DNA of 64,000 nucleotides from Ruegeria sp. 6PALISEP08 (GTDB lineage: Bacteria; Pseudomonadota; Alphaproteobacteria; Rhodobacterales; Rhodobacteraceae). Shown in pieces: positions 53,360 to 63,553 of the stretch. Both the position numbers and the translations under genes were made by a program. The stretch covers positions 1 to 64,000 of the forward strand of contig NZ_LGXZ01000004.1 of NCBI RefSeq assembly GCF_001238295.1. Direction: 5' to 3'. Within the stretch, counting starts at the first letter, position 1; the number at the start of each line of letters is the position of its first letter. The notes under the pieces were generated by a model. It was not told the origin of the DNA and searched no databases. It saw only the letters and a program-made list of their open reading frames with translations.

Positions 53360-55246
53360 TCAACCAACCAAACCGCCATCTTCGCGGGTAATGGCGATGA
53401 TCGCCGAACGCGGGACCGAGTCGCCGCCCTCGGGCCAGTGGCTGTTGCCGTCTTCGCCCGGGTGCTGAACGCCGACAAACATTGCACGGCGATCCGGCGA
53501 CCAGCTTAGGCCGGTGATCTCACATTCGTTCGGACCGACGAGGAAGCGGCGGATTTCACCGGTGACTGGATCACCCGCCAGCATCTGGTTGTTGCCTTGA
53601 CCGGCGAAGTCACCTTCGTTGCCATAATTGCCGTCGGTTTGGATCCACAGCAGGCCATTGCTGTCAAATTTCAACCCGTCGGGCGAGTTAAACATGTTGT
53701 CGGCGTTCACGTTCTGGGACCCGGCATAGGCATCTTCATGCACAGTGGGATTGCCCGCAAGCACATACAAATCCCAGCCAAAGCCAGCGGCAGTATGGTC
53801 GCCGCCATCCGGACGCCAACGAACGATCTGACCGTAGTTGTTCTTGTCCCGCGGGTTCGGACCATTGGCCGAAGTGTCATCGCCCCCGGCGTTTGGCTTG
53901 ACTCCACGGTTCTTGTTGTTGGTCAGGCAGCAATAGACTTCTGGCGCGTTCGGGTTTGACGCAACCCATTCCGGACGGTCCATGGTCGTGGCACCAACCA
54001 CCGAGGCGCCTTGACGCGTGTGGATGCAAACCTCGGCCTGTGACGCAAGGCCGGTGGTTTCGGGCGTCAGCGCCAGCCACTCACCTGTGCCATCATCGTT
54101 GAACTTGGCCACCGAAAGCGCGCCATTCTCAAACAGCGCATTCGTGTCCACTCCGGCTGCGTAAACGCCATCGGAAACGAAGCGGTACAGGAATTCACCA
54201 CGCTCGTCATCACCCATATACACCACAACGCGACCGTCGTTGTTGACCACAGTATCCGCGTTCTCATGCTTGAAGCGACCCAGCGCGGTCAGCTTGCGCG
54301 GGGTCGAATTCGGATCGGTCGGATCAATCTCAACGACATAACCAGCGCGGTTTGGCTCATTGGGGTCTTTAGCAACGTCGAAACGGTCGTCAATTCTGGC
54401 CCAGCCATAGCCCCAATCGCTGGCTGATACGCCATAGCGCTTCAGTTCCGGGCTCACTTCGTGGTTTTCGTCCTCAGCCGAGAAGTAGCCGTTGAAATTC
54501 TCTTCACAGGCCAGATAGGTACCCCACGGCGTCTTGCCGTTGCCGCAGTTGTTCCAGGTCCCTTTGCAAGCTGTGCCCGACGGATCGGCGGTTGTTTTCA
54601 TAAGGTCGTGACCTGCTGCCGGGCCAGTGATCGTCATGTCGGTCTGAGGTGTAACGCGGCGGTTATACTGACTGTCCTTCACGATGCCCCACCCGCCATC
54701 CGCGTTGACGATTTCAACAACCGTAACACCATGCGCCATCATGCCTTTGGCAACGTCGTCGTCAGATGCCGCCTTGGCATCAGGATTGTTGCCCCAAAGG
54801 ATGTCGCGGTTGGTGTATTCATTGTTCACAACCAACAGAACATGACCGTCATGGAAGAATACATCCTGACCATCCGTGTTGTCGCCAAAGGCGCGTTCCT
54901 GACTGGCTGCCGTGCCTCGGGTGGCATGATCGAATTCAGGCACATCCGACCACAGCGGATCACCCCAGCGTACCATAACCTCGGCTTTATAGCCCGAAGG
55001 CACAATCACTTCGTCGGCCGTCGAAACCGGAATCGCTTCGAACGAGAAACGGTCTGCCGCAGCGCGCGCACTTGTCGGCAGAATCGAGCCGCCAACGGCA
55101 GCGAAACTGCCCATCGCCAAGACGCCACCCATAAAGCCGCGACGCGACAAAGCACGCTCGACGACGCGGTCAAATTCGCATTCTTCAGGGCGTGGATTTA
55201 CAACTTCATCGTACTCATCAAAGGAAAGGGTGTGATCGTCTTTCAT
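53360..55246 (-). CDS. phoX: PhoX-family (DUF839) secreted phosphatase
   Basis: A 628-residue Tat-exported protein (twin-arginine SRRGFMGGVLAMGSFAAVGG at 34-53) with the PhoX beta-propeller signature segments (ACEENFNGYF, GRFKHENADTVVNNDGRVVV, YMGDDERGEFLYRFVS, NSPDGLKFDSNGLLWIQTDG). PhoX is a Ca/Fe-dependent alkaline phosphatase, common in marine bacteria under phosphate limitation. The start at 55246 follows a perfect GGAGG; a frame from 55339 is longer but unsupported. No Pho box was identified with confidence. Confidence 0.9.
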   Translation of the reverse strand: MKDDHTLSFDEYDEVVNPRPEECEFDRVVERALSRRGFMGGVLAMGSFAAVGGSILPTSARAAADRFSFEAIPVSTADEVIVPSGYKAEVMVRWGDPLWSDVPEFDHATRGTAASQERAFGDNTDGQDVFFHDGHVLLVVNNEYTNRDILWGNNPDAKAASDDDVAKGMMAHGVTVVEIVNADGGWGIVKDSQYNRRVTPQTDMTITGPAAGHDLMKTTADPSGTACKGTWNNCGNGKTPWGTYLACEENFNGYFSAEDENHEVSPELKRYGVSASDWGYGWARIDDRFDVAKDPNEPNRAGYVVEIDPTDPNSTPRKLTALGRFKHENADTVVNNDGRVVVYMGDDERGEFLYRFVSDGVYAAGVDTNALFENGALSVAKFNDDGTGEWLALTPETTGLASQAEVCIHTRQGASVVGATTMDRPEWVASNPNAPEVYCCLTNNKNRGVKPNAGGDDTSANGPNPRDKNNYGQIVRWRPDGGDHTAAGFGWDLYVLAGNPTVHEDAYAGSQNVNADNMFNSPDGLKFDSNGLLWIQTDGNYGNEGDFAGQGNNQMLAGDPVTGEIRRFLVGPNECEITGLSWSPDRRAMFVGVQHPGEDGNSHWPEGGDSVPRSAIIAITREDGGLVG

Positions 55247-55426
55247 GGTAACCTCCGTATCTGGCAGTAAGTTTTTAAAGAATCCTGCAGAGGGTTCTGT
55301 GGATGCCCATCGCACCTCTGTATGAACGGCTTGTGACACTCACGTTAATTTCAAAAATGAATTTGCTTGCGCCTCGGCGATCCCCCGCCTAGGGTCAAAC
55401 TAACTCGAAAATCGGAGGGCGTGATA

Positions 55427-56539
55427 ATGGCGCCCAAGCGTCCCAAAGGTGCGGGCGCGTTCCCGAAAGCGGTCGAAAGCCCCGCGCCGGCAAGACCCGA
55501 TCCAGATGCGTTGTATGCGGCGCTGGATCTGGGGACAAATAGCTGCCGCATGTTGATAGCCCAGCCCAAGGGCAGCGGGTTCCATGTGGTAGACAGTTTT
55601 TCCAAGTCCGTGCAACTGGGTGCCGGGCTTGAACGGACCGGACGTTTGTCGCGGTCATCGATGGCGCGCACCATTCAGGCGCTGCGAATCTGCCAGCAAA
55701 AGCTTAAGCGGAACAAGGTCAAACGGATGCGTTTGATCGCAACCGAAGCCTGCCGTCGAGCCAAGAACTCGCGCGAATTCATCCGACAGGTGAAGCGGGA
55801 AACCGGACTGACGCTTGAAATCATCCAGCCCGAGGAAGAAGCGCGTTTGGCGGTGATTTCCTGTGCTCCGCTGGTCTCGACCAAGACCGAGCAATTGTTG
55901 GTCGTGGATATCGGTGGCGGCTCGACCGAGTTGGTTTGGATCGACATTTCGTCTATTGCGCGACGTGACCGTCCAGCAGCAATCATGCGCTTGCACAATG
56001 GGTTTCACACAGCCGACAGCCCATTTCCGGCGGCGAAGGTCGTGGACTGGATCAGCGTTCCCCTGGGTGTCGCCACCTTGCGCGATCAATTCCACGACGT
56101 CGAAGATGATGCGGCCCGCTTCGCCCTGATGAGCTGGTTTTTTGAAGAAAACCTGGCCGATTTTGCGCCCTACAAAGACGAACAAACCCGCGAAGGGTTT
56201 CAGATCGTCGGCACCAGCGGCACGGTCACGACGGTTGCGGCCTCGCATCTGGGGCTCAAGCGGTATGACCGGACCAAAGTGGACGGCCTGCGGATGACCA
56301 GCGATCAGATTGACAAAGTCATACGCGGGTATTTAGAACTCGGCCCTCATGGGCGGCGCCGGGACCCTCGGATTGGGGATGACCGACAGGCCCTGATCAT
56401 GTCCGGCTCGGCCATTTTGCAGGCATTGCTACGCTGCTGGCCCACCGACCGCCTTTCCGTGGCGGATCGTGGGCTGCGCGAAGGCCTGCTTTATGCGCAG
56501 ATGAGCGCGGACGGGGTATTGGAAGACGGACCGTTCTGA
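55427..56539 (+). CDS. Ppx/GppA-family exopolyphosphatase
   Basis: Hydrolyses polyphosphate ends or pppGpp. The 370-residue actin-like ATPase-fold protein has [15 protein letters not shown] (phosphate-1 motif), [42 protein letters not shown] (phosphate-2) and [11 protein letters not shown]. It is shorter than two-domain E. coli Ppx, as is usual in alphaproteobacteria. GGAGGG precedes the ATG at 55427. Its stop overlaps the rlmE start by one base (TGATG), so the two are translationally coupled. Confidence 0.9.
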   Translation: MAPKRPKGAGAFPKAVESPAPARPDPDALYAALDLGTNSCRMLIAQPKGSGFHVVDSFSKSVQLGAGLERTGRLSRSSMARTIQALRICQQKLKRNKVKRMRLIATEACRRAKNSREFIRQVKRETGLTLEIIQPEEEARLAVISCAPLVSTKTEQLLVVDIGGGSTELVWIDISSIARRDRPAAIMRLHNGFHTADSPFPAAKVVDWISVPLGVATLRDQFHDVEDDAARFALMSWFFEENLADFAPYKDEQTREGFQIVGTSGTVTTVAASHLGLKRYDRTKVDGLRMTSDQIDKVIRGYLELGPHGRRRDPRIGDDRQALIMSGSAILQALLRCWPTDRLSVADRGLREGLLYAQMSADGVLEDGPF

Positions 56540-57261
56540 TGGCGAAGACACCGACTGGAAAAAACAACTCGGGCCGCGGGCAGCGCGACCTGAAGGTCAA
56601 GGTCAAGACGGCGCGCGGGCGCAAGCTCAGCTCGACCCGTTGGCTCGAACGGCAGTTGAACGATCCTTATGTCAAGCGTGCTCAATCCGAGGGCTATCGT
56701 GGACGTGCCGCGTATAAGATTCTGGAGTTGGACGACAAATTCCGTTTTCTCGTACCCGGAGCGCGCGTGGTTGATCTGGGCTGTGCACCCGGCGGCTGGT
56801 GTCAGGTGGCTGTCAAACGCGTGAACGCGCTGGGCGAGAAGTCGGGCAAGCGGATCGGTACTGTGCTGGGCATTGACCTGCAAGAAGTTGAACCGGTCGC
56901 CGGGGCCGATATCCATGTGTTGGACTTCATGGAGGATGACGCCGACCAGAAGGTCAAGGATTGGTTGGGCGATAAGGCGGATGTGGTAATGTCGGACATG
57001 GCTGCCGCATCATCGGGGCACAAACAGACAGATCACATGCGAATCATGGCGCTGTGCGAAACCGCCGCCTATTTCGCTTTTGACGTGCTGGAAGAAGGCG
57101 GCACGTTCGTCGCCAAGGTTCTGGCCGGGGGTGCGGAAGGTGATCTTCAAAAACTCCTTAAGCAGAAGTTCCAGAAGGTCGCTCATGTCAAACCGCCTGC
57201 ATCGCGCTCAGACAGTTCGGAAAAATTTGTTGTAGCAACTGGATTTCGAGGGCGAAGTTAA
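56539..57261 (+). CDS. rlmE: 23S rRNA (uridine-2-O) methyltransferase
   Basis: Methylates a uridine in the peptidyl-transferase region of 23S rRNA with SAM. The 240-residue protein has the FtsJ/RlmE fold: catalytic-Lys segment [18 protein letters not shown] loop [23 protein letters not shown] (catalytic Asp), [12 protein letters not shown] (catalytic Lys) and [19 protein letters not shown] (catalytic Glu). A 35-residue basic N-terminal extension ([20 protein letters not shown]) is typical of alphaproteobacterial forms. Coupled to the ppx-like gene. Confidence 0.94.
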   Translation: MAKTPTGKNNSGRGQRDLKVKVKTARGRKLSSTRWLERQLNDPYVKRAQSEGYRGRAAYKILELDDKFRFLVPGARVVDLGCAPGGWCQVAVKRVNALGEKSGKRIGTVLGIDLQEVEPVAGADIHVLDFMEDDADQKVKDWLGDKADVVMSDMAAASSGHKQTDHMRIMALCETAAYFAFDVLEEGGTFVAKVLAGGAEGDLQKLLKQKFQKVAHVKPPASRSDSSEKFVVATGFRGRS

Positions 57262-57449
57262 TCTTCGAGCGTAATGCGATCCTGGGTCAGGCATTGCTCG
57301 CGTAAAGACGCTGCAGCCATACCCTGCAACATCAGCGTATCGCCATGAGACACGTAAAGTGCCGCCCGCCCACGTAGCTCTTCAATCCGCTGGGCAAGCG
57401 AAACCGAACTTAAACCCTGCATCCTCTGTTGCTTGGTTTCTTTGGACAT
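57258..57449 (-). CDS. Small conserved-looking hypothetical protein
   Basis: A 63-residue soluble protein ([20 protein letters not shown] then [20 protein letters not shown]), with GAGGTG before the ATG, converging on rlmE with a four-base overlap of stops. Helical, charged, no known motif. The clear ribosome-binding site and compact frame support it as real. Confidence 0.6.
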   Translation of the reverse strand: MSKETKQQRMQGLSSVSLAQRIEELRGRAALYVSHGDTLMLQGMAAASLREQCLTQDRITLED

Positions 57450-57535
57450 AATTCACCTCTGAACACACATTTGTAATGTCTGTAGCGTGAAATTCTGCCG
57501 TGAAGATGGAGCAATTCGGGCGGGGATGTGCCGGA

Positions 57536-59431
57536 TCAGGGGCCAAGCTGTTGCGATAACTGCTGCAGGTTCGGGTCATTTGGCAACAGATTCAAAGCCT
57601 CACTCAGCACCATACGCGCAGCATCAGGACCGCGATTTATTTGCGCCAGTTGCACCAACATGGGCCACGCTTCGCCTCTTTGCGGGTCTAAAGTTACGAC
57701 TTCTCGAAAGGCCTGCTCTGCAGCAGGCGCATTGCGTAGCGTCAAAGCCATGCCCCCCAAAACAAGATGGGTTTCCGGGAAATCCAATCTGTTCGCAATC
57801 GCCTGCTGCCACTCTGACATGCCCTGTCCGGCCAGCGTTTGTTGCTGGGGTGAAAGAGCTTGCGGCGGTATCGTCAGGAATTCTTTCGCGGCAGCGATGC
57901 GCACATTGCGCAGCGGGTCGGACAACAATGGTTCCAATCGCTGCACCTGTTCGGAAGGGCTGGCCTGACGCTGCAAGGCCGCTGCATTTGCGCGGATCAG
58001 GGGATCATCATCTTGCAACAATGAGGCAGTCGCCTGAGCCAAATCCGGAGAAGCGAAGGGTTGCAGCAAATAGGCGGCCGTTGCCCGCACAATCCCCGCA
58101 TTTGACGTGTCCATCGCAACGGCAAGCAAACCTTCGGGCGAGTCCAGCCTGCCCTCAAACGCGGCTTTGAAGACCGTACCAAAATGCGGGTCTCGGTGTG
58201 AGGCGTCCGGGAACCACCCTTCGATCTGATTTGCTGCCCAGTCCTGATCCTGATCTTCATGACAATCGGTGCAAGCATCGACGCCCAACCCCAGATCGGG
58301 CCTTGGGATGCGGAAGCTATGATCGCGACGCCCATCTACGCCCATATAGACCCGCTCGATCATGTGGCAGCTTTTGCACTGCGCGCCGTCACTGCCTTCT
58401 GGATGTTGGTGATGCGCGGGTGTGTCGTATTCTTTTGCTGTAAGCGTCGGAAAGTCCGGGTTCCCTGCTGGGGAATGACACTGAGTGCAAACACCGTTCC
58501 CTTCCGCCTTCAACCCGGCGCTGTGGGCCTCATGACAGTTCATGCACCCGACGCCCTGCGCATACATCTTGGATTGCAGGAACGAGCCATAGACATACAC
58601 CTCATCCAATATCTGCCCGTCCGGGTGGTAGGATCCAGGGCGCAACAGAGCCAGGTTGTAAGCGTCGTGAAACGGGGTGCCGGGCACCGGGTTTCCGTCG
58701 CCATGCGCCTCACGTCGGGAATGGCACCCGGCACATTGCTGAATTTCTGCCTCAGTCTGGCCTTTGCCCCAGTTCATCAGAAAACCTGCCGGTCCAAGAT
58801 TTTCAGAAGTGCCCTGCCCGTTTACCCAATCGATATGCGCGGAGCCCGGACCGTGACAGGCTTCGCACCCGACGCCGATCTCAACCTGTTGCGACGAATA
58901 GGTTCTGGATTGAGGAAAATAGCTCTTTTCAAACCCTGTGGCATGGCATTCGGCGCAGCGGCTGTTCCAATTCTTGTAAGGACCCGTCCAATGCAACCCG
59001 TCATCCGGTGGCAAGTCCTGATCGGGATAGAGATGATACCATTGCTTGCGCTCGGTATCCCAGACCACGTCAAAGCTTTGCAGACGCCCCGGTTCGGTTT
59101 CGAAAAGGTATTGCTGCAATGGTTCAATCCCGACGACGGAATGCACATCGTAGTCTGTTGTCACACCGTCCAGTTCGGTGACACGTGCCGTGTATTTACC
59201 TGCGTCTTCGCCGAACTCAACTTTCATCCCCTCAAGGGAAAACTGGGTGCCGTCAAAATCTGCGACCAGCGCGCCGTCATCTACATCCGTCCAGGCCAGC
59301 GCGTGGTGTGAGGTGGCCCAGGCCTCGGCTTCTTCCTGATGGCAGTCTGTGCATTGTTCCGAACCGACATAATTTTGGGCCTGTGCCCCGCCTGCCAGCA
59401 TCAGGCAGAAAGAAAGAGCTACATTTCTCAT
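57536..59431 (-). CDS. Octahaem cytochrome c with HEAT and TPR repeats
   Basis: A secreted 631-residue multihaem protein: signal peptide ending GGAQA, then eight CxxCH sites (CTDCH, CAECH, CEACH, CAGCH, CMNCH, CTQCH, CKSCH, CTDCH) within the first 400 residues. HEAT-like segments follow (LLQDDDPLIRANAAALQRQA, LLSDPLRNVRIAAAKEFL), then C-terminal TPR repeats (AEQAFREVVTLDPQRGEAWP). Haem spacing resembles the doubled-CxxCH/hydroxylamine-oxidoreductase-like cytochromes, but no redox partner gene is near. The start at 59431 overlaps the YihY stop (ATGA), so it is translationally coupled to a membrane protein gene. Function unknown. Confidence 0.88.
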   Translation of the reverse strand: MRNVALSFCLMLAGGAQAQNYVGSEQCTDCHQEEAEAWATSHHALAWTDVDDGALVADFDGTQFSLEGMKVEFGEDAGKYTARVTELDGVTTDYDVHSVVGIEPLQQYLFETEPGRLQSFDVVWDTERKQWYHLYPDQDLPPDDGLHWTGPYKNWNSRCAECHATGFEKSYFPQSRTYSSQQVEIGVGCEACHGPGSAHIDWVNGQGTSENLGPAGFLMNWGKGQTEAEIQQCAGCHSRREAHGDGNPVPGTPFHDAYNLALLRPGSYHPDGQILDEVYVYGSFLQSKMYAQGVGCMNCHEAHSAGLKAEGNGVCTQCHSPAGNPDFPTLTAKEYDTPAHHQHPEGSDGAQCKSCHMIERVYMGVDGRRDHSFRIPRPDLGLGVDACTDCHEDQDQDWAANQIEGWFPDASHRDPHFGTVFKAAFEGRLDSPEGLLAVAMDTSNAGIVRATAAYLLQPFASPDLAQATASLLQDDDPLIRANAAALQRQASPSEQVQRLEPLLSDPLRNVRIAAAKEFLTIPPQALSPQQQTLAGQGMSEWQQAIANRLDFPETHLVLGGMALTLRNAPAAEQAFREVVTLDPQRGEAWPMLVQLAQINRGPDAARMVLSEALNLLPNDPNLQQLSQQLGP

Positions 59432-60294
59432 GACTTGCTCCCGTCTGCTGCGTTTTTCAGGTCGATCAACGCACCATTGTATTCCGCCCCAAGGATCAGC
59501 ATCGCCGAACACAGATATAGAAAGATCAGCGCCGCCATAGCACCAGCCAGTCCTGCATACGTGGCGCTATAGGTGGCAAATTGGCTGATATAGATCGAAA
59601 ACGCCCATCCTCCTGCCGCCCACAAAGTCAAGGTGAGTATCACCCCTGGCAGAATTTGCGGCAGGCTGTGCCGGCGCGTCGGCAGAATCAGATGCGCCAG
59701 CAGGACCGTACCCACCGGAACAGCCACGGTAAATGTCCAGCGCAGGCGATCCACCGACAGCCATTGTGTTACGGCCACGTCCGTATGCTCTGCCACAAGA
59801 TTGGTGTAGACCGGCAAGATCACCTCTACCGTGGCGATGATTAGGATGGCGGCACCCCCTAGGATAACCAGCACCAGACACAGAAGCCGCGTTTTCCAAA
59901 ACGGCCAGCTATCCTGATCGTGATACGCTTGGTTCATGGCTGCACGTACTGCCGCCACTCCGTTTGAGGCAAAATAGATCGCGAGCAGACCGCCCAAAGT
60001 GATGACCCCCGTGCCCGATCCGGCCAGAACCGCGCGCAGTTCAGCCACAATGGGATCGGCGACATCTTTGGGCCAAGCGCCAAAAAGCAACTCGATCAAC
60101 TCATCGGTCATATAGCCCTGCGACAGTGCGCCGGCCAACGCGACAGTGAACAGCACAAAAGGAAACAACGCCATCATCAGGGACATGGCGACATGGCTGC
60201 TCATGACGGCTCCGTTCTTTCTGCCGAACCGGTGCAGAGCCAGCCACAGGGCCTGAACAAGCCGGCCAAACAGGGGATTCGCAATTTCGGTCAT
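59428..60294 (-). CDS. YihY/BrkB-family inner-membrane protein
   Basis: A 288-residue membrane protein with six hydrophobic segments and family features (NGAVMSSHVAMSLMMALFPF, GGLLAIYFASNGVAAVRAAM, NQAYHDQDSWPFWKTRLLCL, YATYSATYAGLAGAMAALIF). Sometimes annotated as virulence factor BrkB or ribonuclease BN; neither function is established for this family. First gene of a two-gene operon with the octahaem cytochrome. Confidence 0.9.
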   Translation of the reverse strand: MTEIANPLFGRLVQALWLALHRFGRKNGAVMSSHVAMSLMMALFPFVLFTVALAGALSQGYMTDELIELLFGAWPKDVADPIVAELRAVLAGSGTGVITLGGLLAIYFASNGVAAVRAAMNQAYHDQDSWPFWKTRLLCLVLVILGGAAILIIATVEVILPVYTNLVAEHTDVAVTQWLSVDRLRWTFTVAVPVGTVLLAHLILPTRRHSLPQILPGVILTLTLWAAGGWAFSIYISQFATYSATYAGLAGAMAALIFLYLCSAMLILGAEYNGALIDLKNAADGSKS

Positions 60295-60463
60295 CCTGCA
60301 ACCCTAACCCGCCGAAATAAAACACAGAACCCGTCATCGGTACCAAAGTGACAAAAGCGGCCGATGGGGCGGCGAACACGTTGCATCCAACCAGCCGCAC
60401 GTGCAGGATTGGGCAACTCAGGGCCGTAGCGGCCCAAGCCTCGTCGAACACACAGGAGGGCAA

Positions 60464-61549
60464 ATGACCCCGGATCAGAGTGACACCGATGTTCGACCCA
60501 GGTTGCGATTGTCCGTTGTTCGCGACACATGCATCATCGCAACACTGATTGTGCTGGGCCTTTATGCCGGGGCGGCCTTTTTGATCCCGCTGGCCATGGC
60601 GCTTTTGATCAATGTCCTGATCATCGCGCTGAGCGACCGTGTTGTGGCCCTGACCCGTGCACCGGTCTGGCTGGCCAATATCGCCGGTGTCACAGTGGTT
60701 CTGGTGGGTTTGTTTATGATCATGTACGTGCTGGGCAGTCAGGCCACGCAGTTTGCGCGGTCGATCAGCACCTATGAAAACCAGTTCGACGGAGCGGTTG
60801 AACGCGTTACCGGCTTGGTTGGCAATGACGTGACCAGGTTCATTCGGGACAATCTGGTCAATATCGACATGAACTTTGTCGGTCGCCTGCTTCTGGGCAG
60901 CGCCACGTCGCTGCTGAACCAGTTCTTTCTGATCAGCCTCTATGTCGCCTTCCTGATGGCCGAGCGCTTGGCCTTTCGCAATAAGATACAACTGGCCGCC
61001 GGAGACCCCAAAACCGGAGCCGAGTTTTCGACGATGTTGGACGCAATCTCGGTCAGCCTTCAGCGCTATGTCGGTGTCAAAACACTGATCAGCCTGATTA
61101 CCGCAGCCATCAGCTATACTGTATTTCGCACTCTGGGGCTGGAGTATGCGGAAACCTGGGCCGTTCTTACCTTTGCGCTGAACTTCATCCCGTCCATCGG
61201 ATCAATCATCGCCGTGTTCTTTCCAGCCATGATTTCGCTGGTTCAGTTCGACTCGATTGCCCCGTTTCTAATCATCATCTTCGGCTGCGGAACATTGCAG
61301 TTTCTGATCGGCAACTTCCTTGATCCGGCGATGCTGGGCCGGTCGCTGAACATGTCGACCTTTCTGGTTATTCTGGCCTTGACGTTCTGGACCACTGTCT
61401 GGGGCCTGATCGGAGCTTTCCTGAGTGTCCCTCTGACCGTGTGTATTCTCATCGTATTCAGTCACATTCCCGCGTTGCGCCCGGTTGCGATACTGATGTC
61501 GCTGGATGGCAGGTTGGGCGAAGACAACCGTCAGGCCCCTGCCCGCTGA
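60464..61549 (+). CDS. AI-2E/PerM-family permease
   Basis: A 361-residue inner-membrane protein of the AI-2E (PerM) family with about eight membrane segments and the family region FALNFIPSIGSIIAVFFPAM, then LTFWTTVWGLIGAFLSVPLT. Members export small molecules or act as Na+/H+ antiporters; the substrate is not predictable. The ATG at 60464 follows AGGAGGG. The HDAC-family gene follows three bases later. Confidence 0.88.
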   Translation: MTPDQSDTDVRPRLRLSVVRDTCIIATLIVLGLYAGAAFLIPLAMALLINVLIIALSDRVVALTRAPVWLANIAGVTVVLVGLFMIMYVLGSQATQFARSISTYENQFDGAVERVTGLVGNDVTRFIRDNLVNIDMNFVGRLLLGSATSLLNQFFLISLYVAFLMAERLAFRNKIQLAAGDPKTGAEFSTMLDAISVSLQRYVGVKTLISLITAAISYTVFRTLGLEYAETWAVLTFALNFIPSIGSIIAVFFPAMISLVQFDSIAPFLIIIFGCGTLQFLIGNFLDPAMLGRSLNMSTFLVILALTFWTTVWGLIGAFLSVPLTVCILIVFSHIPALRPVAILMSLDGRLGEDNRQAPAR

Positions 61550-61552
61550 ACC

Positions 61553-62662
61553 ATGCAGAAGCCCCTGTTCATCGGATCGGAAATCTACCGCAACTCCACC
61601 TACGGCTCGAAACACCCGCTGGCCATTCCAAGGGTTTCAACCGCAATTGACCTCTGCCGCGCGCTGGGCTGGGTGACGCCCCAGAACTACCGGGTCAGCC
61701 CCTGCGCGAAACCCAGCGCGTTAGAGACGTTTCATACCCCGGACTACATAGCCGCGCTGCAAAAGGCGGAACAGGAGCAGTACGTTACGGACAAAACTCG
61801 GGAGCAATACGGTCTGGGGACATTGTCTAACCCGGTGTTTGCGGAAATGTACCGACGCCCGGCCACGGCGGCTGGCGGTTCGATGCTGGCGGCGGAACTG
61901 ATCCGCGACGGCGGAATCGCTTTCAACCCGGCTGGCGGCACGCATCATGGTCTGGCAGGTCGGGCCAACGGGTTCTGCTATCTCAACGATCCGGTGCTCG
62001 CGATCCAAACGCTGTTGAATGCGGGGCTGGATCGCGTGGTCTATATCGACATTGATGCCCATCACTGTGACGGGGTCGAAGCCGCCTTTCACGGCTCAAC
62101 AAAACTGCGCATGATTTCCCTGCACGAAGCGCGGCGATGGCCCTTTACCGGAACTCTCGACGATGACGCAGGCGGGGCCGCATTCAATCTGCCAGTTGAT
62201 CGGAATTTGAACGACGACGAATTCCGCATGATCCTGGAACAGTTGATCCTTCCCGCCACCGAAGTGTTCAAGCCCCAAGCCATCGTCCTGCAATGCGGCG
62301 CGGATGCGGTGGCCGAGGACCCCCTGTCACGGTTGGCCCTGTCAAACAACGCGCATTGGCACGCCGTTGCCAGTTTGCGAGACATGGCACCCCGTTTTCT
62401 GGTTTTGGGCGGCGGCGGTTACAACCCCTGGTCTGTTGCGCGCTTGTGGTCCGGCGTCTGGGCAACACTGAACGGATATGATGTTCCAGAAGTTTTGAGC
62501 GCAGAGGCACAGACCATTCTTGAATCTCTGACGTGGTCGCGTTCTGCCGGAAAAAACCCTCCGCGCCATTGGATCGAAACACTCAAAGACAGCCCGAATT
62601 GGGGTGAAATCAGACCTGAGTTGAAAAGAGATCTGACCTATTTGTCGAAGCGAATTTCGTAA
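61553..62662 (+). CDS. Histone-deacetylase-family amidohydrolase (AcuC/acetylpolyamine-type)
   Basis: A zinc-dependent deacetylase of 369 residues: GGTHHGLAGRANGFCYLNDP (catalytic His pair), VVYIDIDAHHCDGV (zinc Asp/His), LQCGADAVAEDPLSRLALSN (second zinc Asp) and LGGGGYNPWSVARLW (active-site loop). Bacterial members deacetylate acetyl-CoA synthetase or acetylpolyamines. The overall layout is AcuC-like. It is probably co-transcribed with the upstream permease. Confidence 0.9.
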   Translation: MQKPLFIGSEIYRNSTYGSKHPLAIPRVSTAIDLCRALGWVTPQNYRVSPCAKPSALETFHTPDYIAALQKAEQEQYVTDKTREQYGLGTLSNPVFAEMYRRPATAAGGSMLAAELIRDGGIAFNPAGGTHHGLAGRANGFCYLNDPVLAIQTLLNAGLDRVVYIDIDAHHCDGVEAAFHGSTKLRMISLHEARRWPFTGTLDDDAGGAAFNLPVDRNLNDDEFRMILEQLILPATEVFKPQAIVLQCGADAVAEDPLSRLALSNNAHWHAVASLRDMAPRFLVLGGGGYNPWSVARLWSGVWATLNGYDVPEVLSAEAQTILESLTWSRSAGKNPPRHWIETLKDSPNWGEIRPELKRDLTYLSKRIS

Positions 62663-62675
62663 AGGACCGCAGTAA

Positions 62676-63344
62676 TCAGGTCTGACAACTGGCGATCAAC
62701 GCGCGCCGGTCCAGCAGTCGTACACGGCCATAGCCTAGCTCGATCAGGCCCAGATCCACCAGCCGGTGCAGGTTTCTGTGCAAAGTCGGCTGCGACACAG
62801 CAATCATGGCTGCCAGTTCGTCTTGCGACACGACAATCCAATCCTCGTTCTTCGCGGTCCCCTCATCCAGATGCAGTAAGCGCAGAACCAACCGTTTCTC
62901 GGTGCCTGTGACTGCAAGGTTGGCCATGATCCGCAAGGCGGTTTGCATGTTGTCGTGGGTCAGCGCATAGAAATCGCGGATATATTCGGGGTTGTTCTGC
63001 ACCATCCGCATGATGCGCGCGTTTGGAAAGAACACCGCCTGCGTCGCCTGCGTGGTGATCACACTGACCAGTCTTAACGCACCTGCAAACAGAGCCAAGT
63101 CGCCAATCCAGAACCCCGCGCCTTCGCGATGCAGCACAAATTCATGGCCGTCATCTGCCGGGGCGGTGATCTGAACACCACCGCTGAGGATCGCATAGAC
63201 ACCGTTTGCCGGATCGCCAAAATGATAAAGGGTTTCAAATGCTTCGACGGATTTTGCTATCCCGCACGCCGCCAAATCGGTCTGAAAAACCGCCGAACGC
63301 TCGCGGAACCACCCTGTGTCTTGCAACTGCTTCAGAATCTCCAT
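62676..63344 (-). CDS. Crp/Fnr-family transcriptional regulator
   Basis: A 222-residue regulator with an N-terminal cNMP-binding-like barrel (YHFGDPANGVYAILSGGVQI, GFWIGDLALFAGALRLVSVI) and a C-terminal winged helix (VVSQDELAAMIAVSQPTLHR then NLHRLVDLGLIELGYG). The Fnr-type cysteine cluster is absent, so iron-sulfur oxygen sensing is not expected. It is divergent from the sulfatase gene at the right edge, its likely target. Confidence 0.9.
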   Translation of the reverse strand: MEILKQLQDTGWFRERSAVFQTDLAACGIAKSVEAFETLYHFGDPANGVYAILSGGVQITAPADDGHEFVLHREGAGFWIGDLALFAGALRLVSVITTQATQAVFFPNARIMRMVQNNPEYIRDFYALTHDNMQTALRIMANLAVTGTEKRLVLRLLHLDEGTAKNEDWIVVSQDELAAMIAVSQPTLHRNLHRLVDLGLIELGYGRVRLLDRRALIASCQT

Positions 63345-63553
63345 TCATCCTCACATAAGTATTTCGCAATATAATCATATGATGAGTTTATAGCATCAGA
63401 ACTGACTTAGACTAAGCGTGTTTGATTCCTGTCGTCTTCCGTTTATTTCAGATGGGAATCAATAATTTACAGCCGCGTTCTTCAAATATTTCGAAGGTTG
63501 GCTTTTTCTTTCGTACTCCGAGCCTCGTGGCTCGCTCAGATCAGGAGCACATC

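Noticed and set aside
60101..60991. Long minus-strand open frame (about 296 codons) opposite the AI-2E permease gene
   Set aside because: Low-complexity, His/Gln/Asp-rich translation typical of antisense to a membrane protein gene; the plus-strand product is a clear family member.
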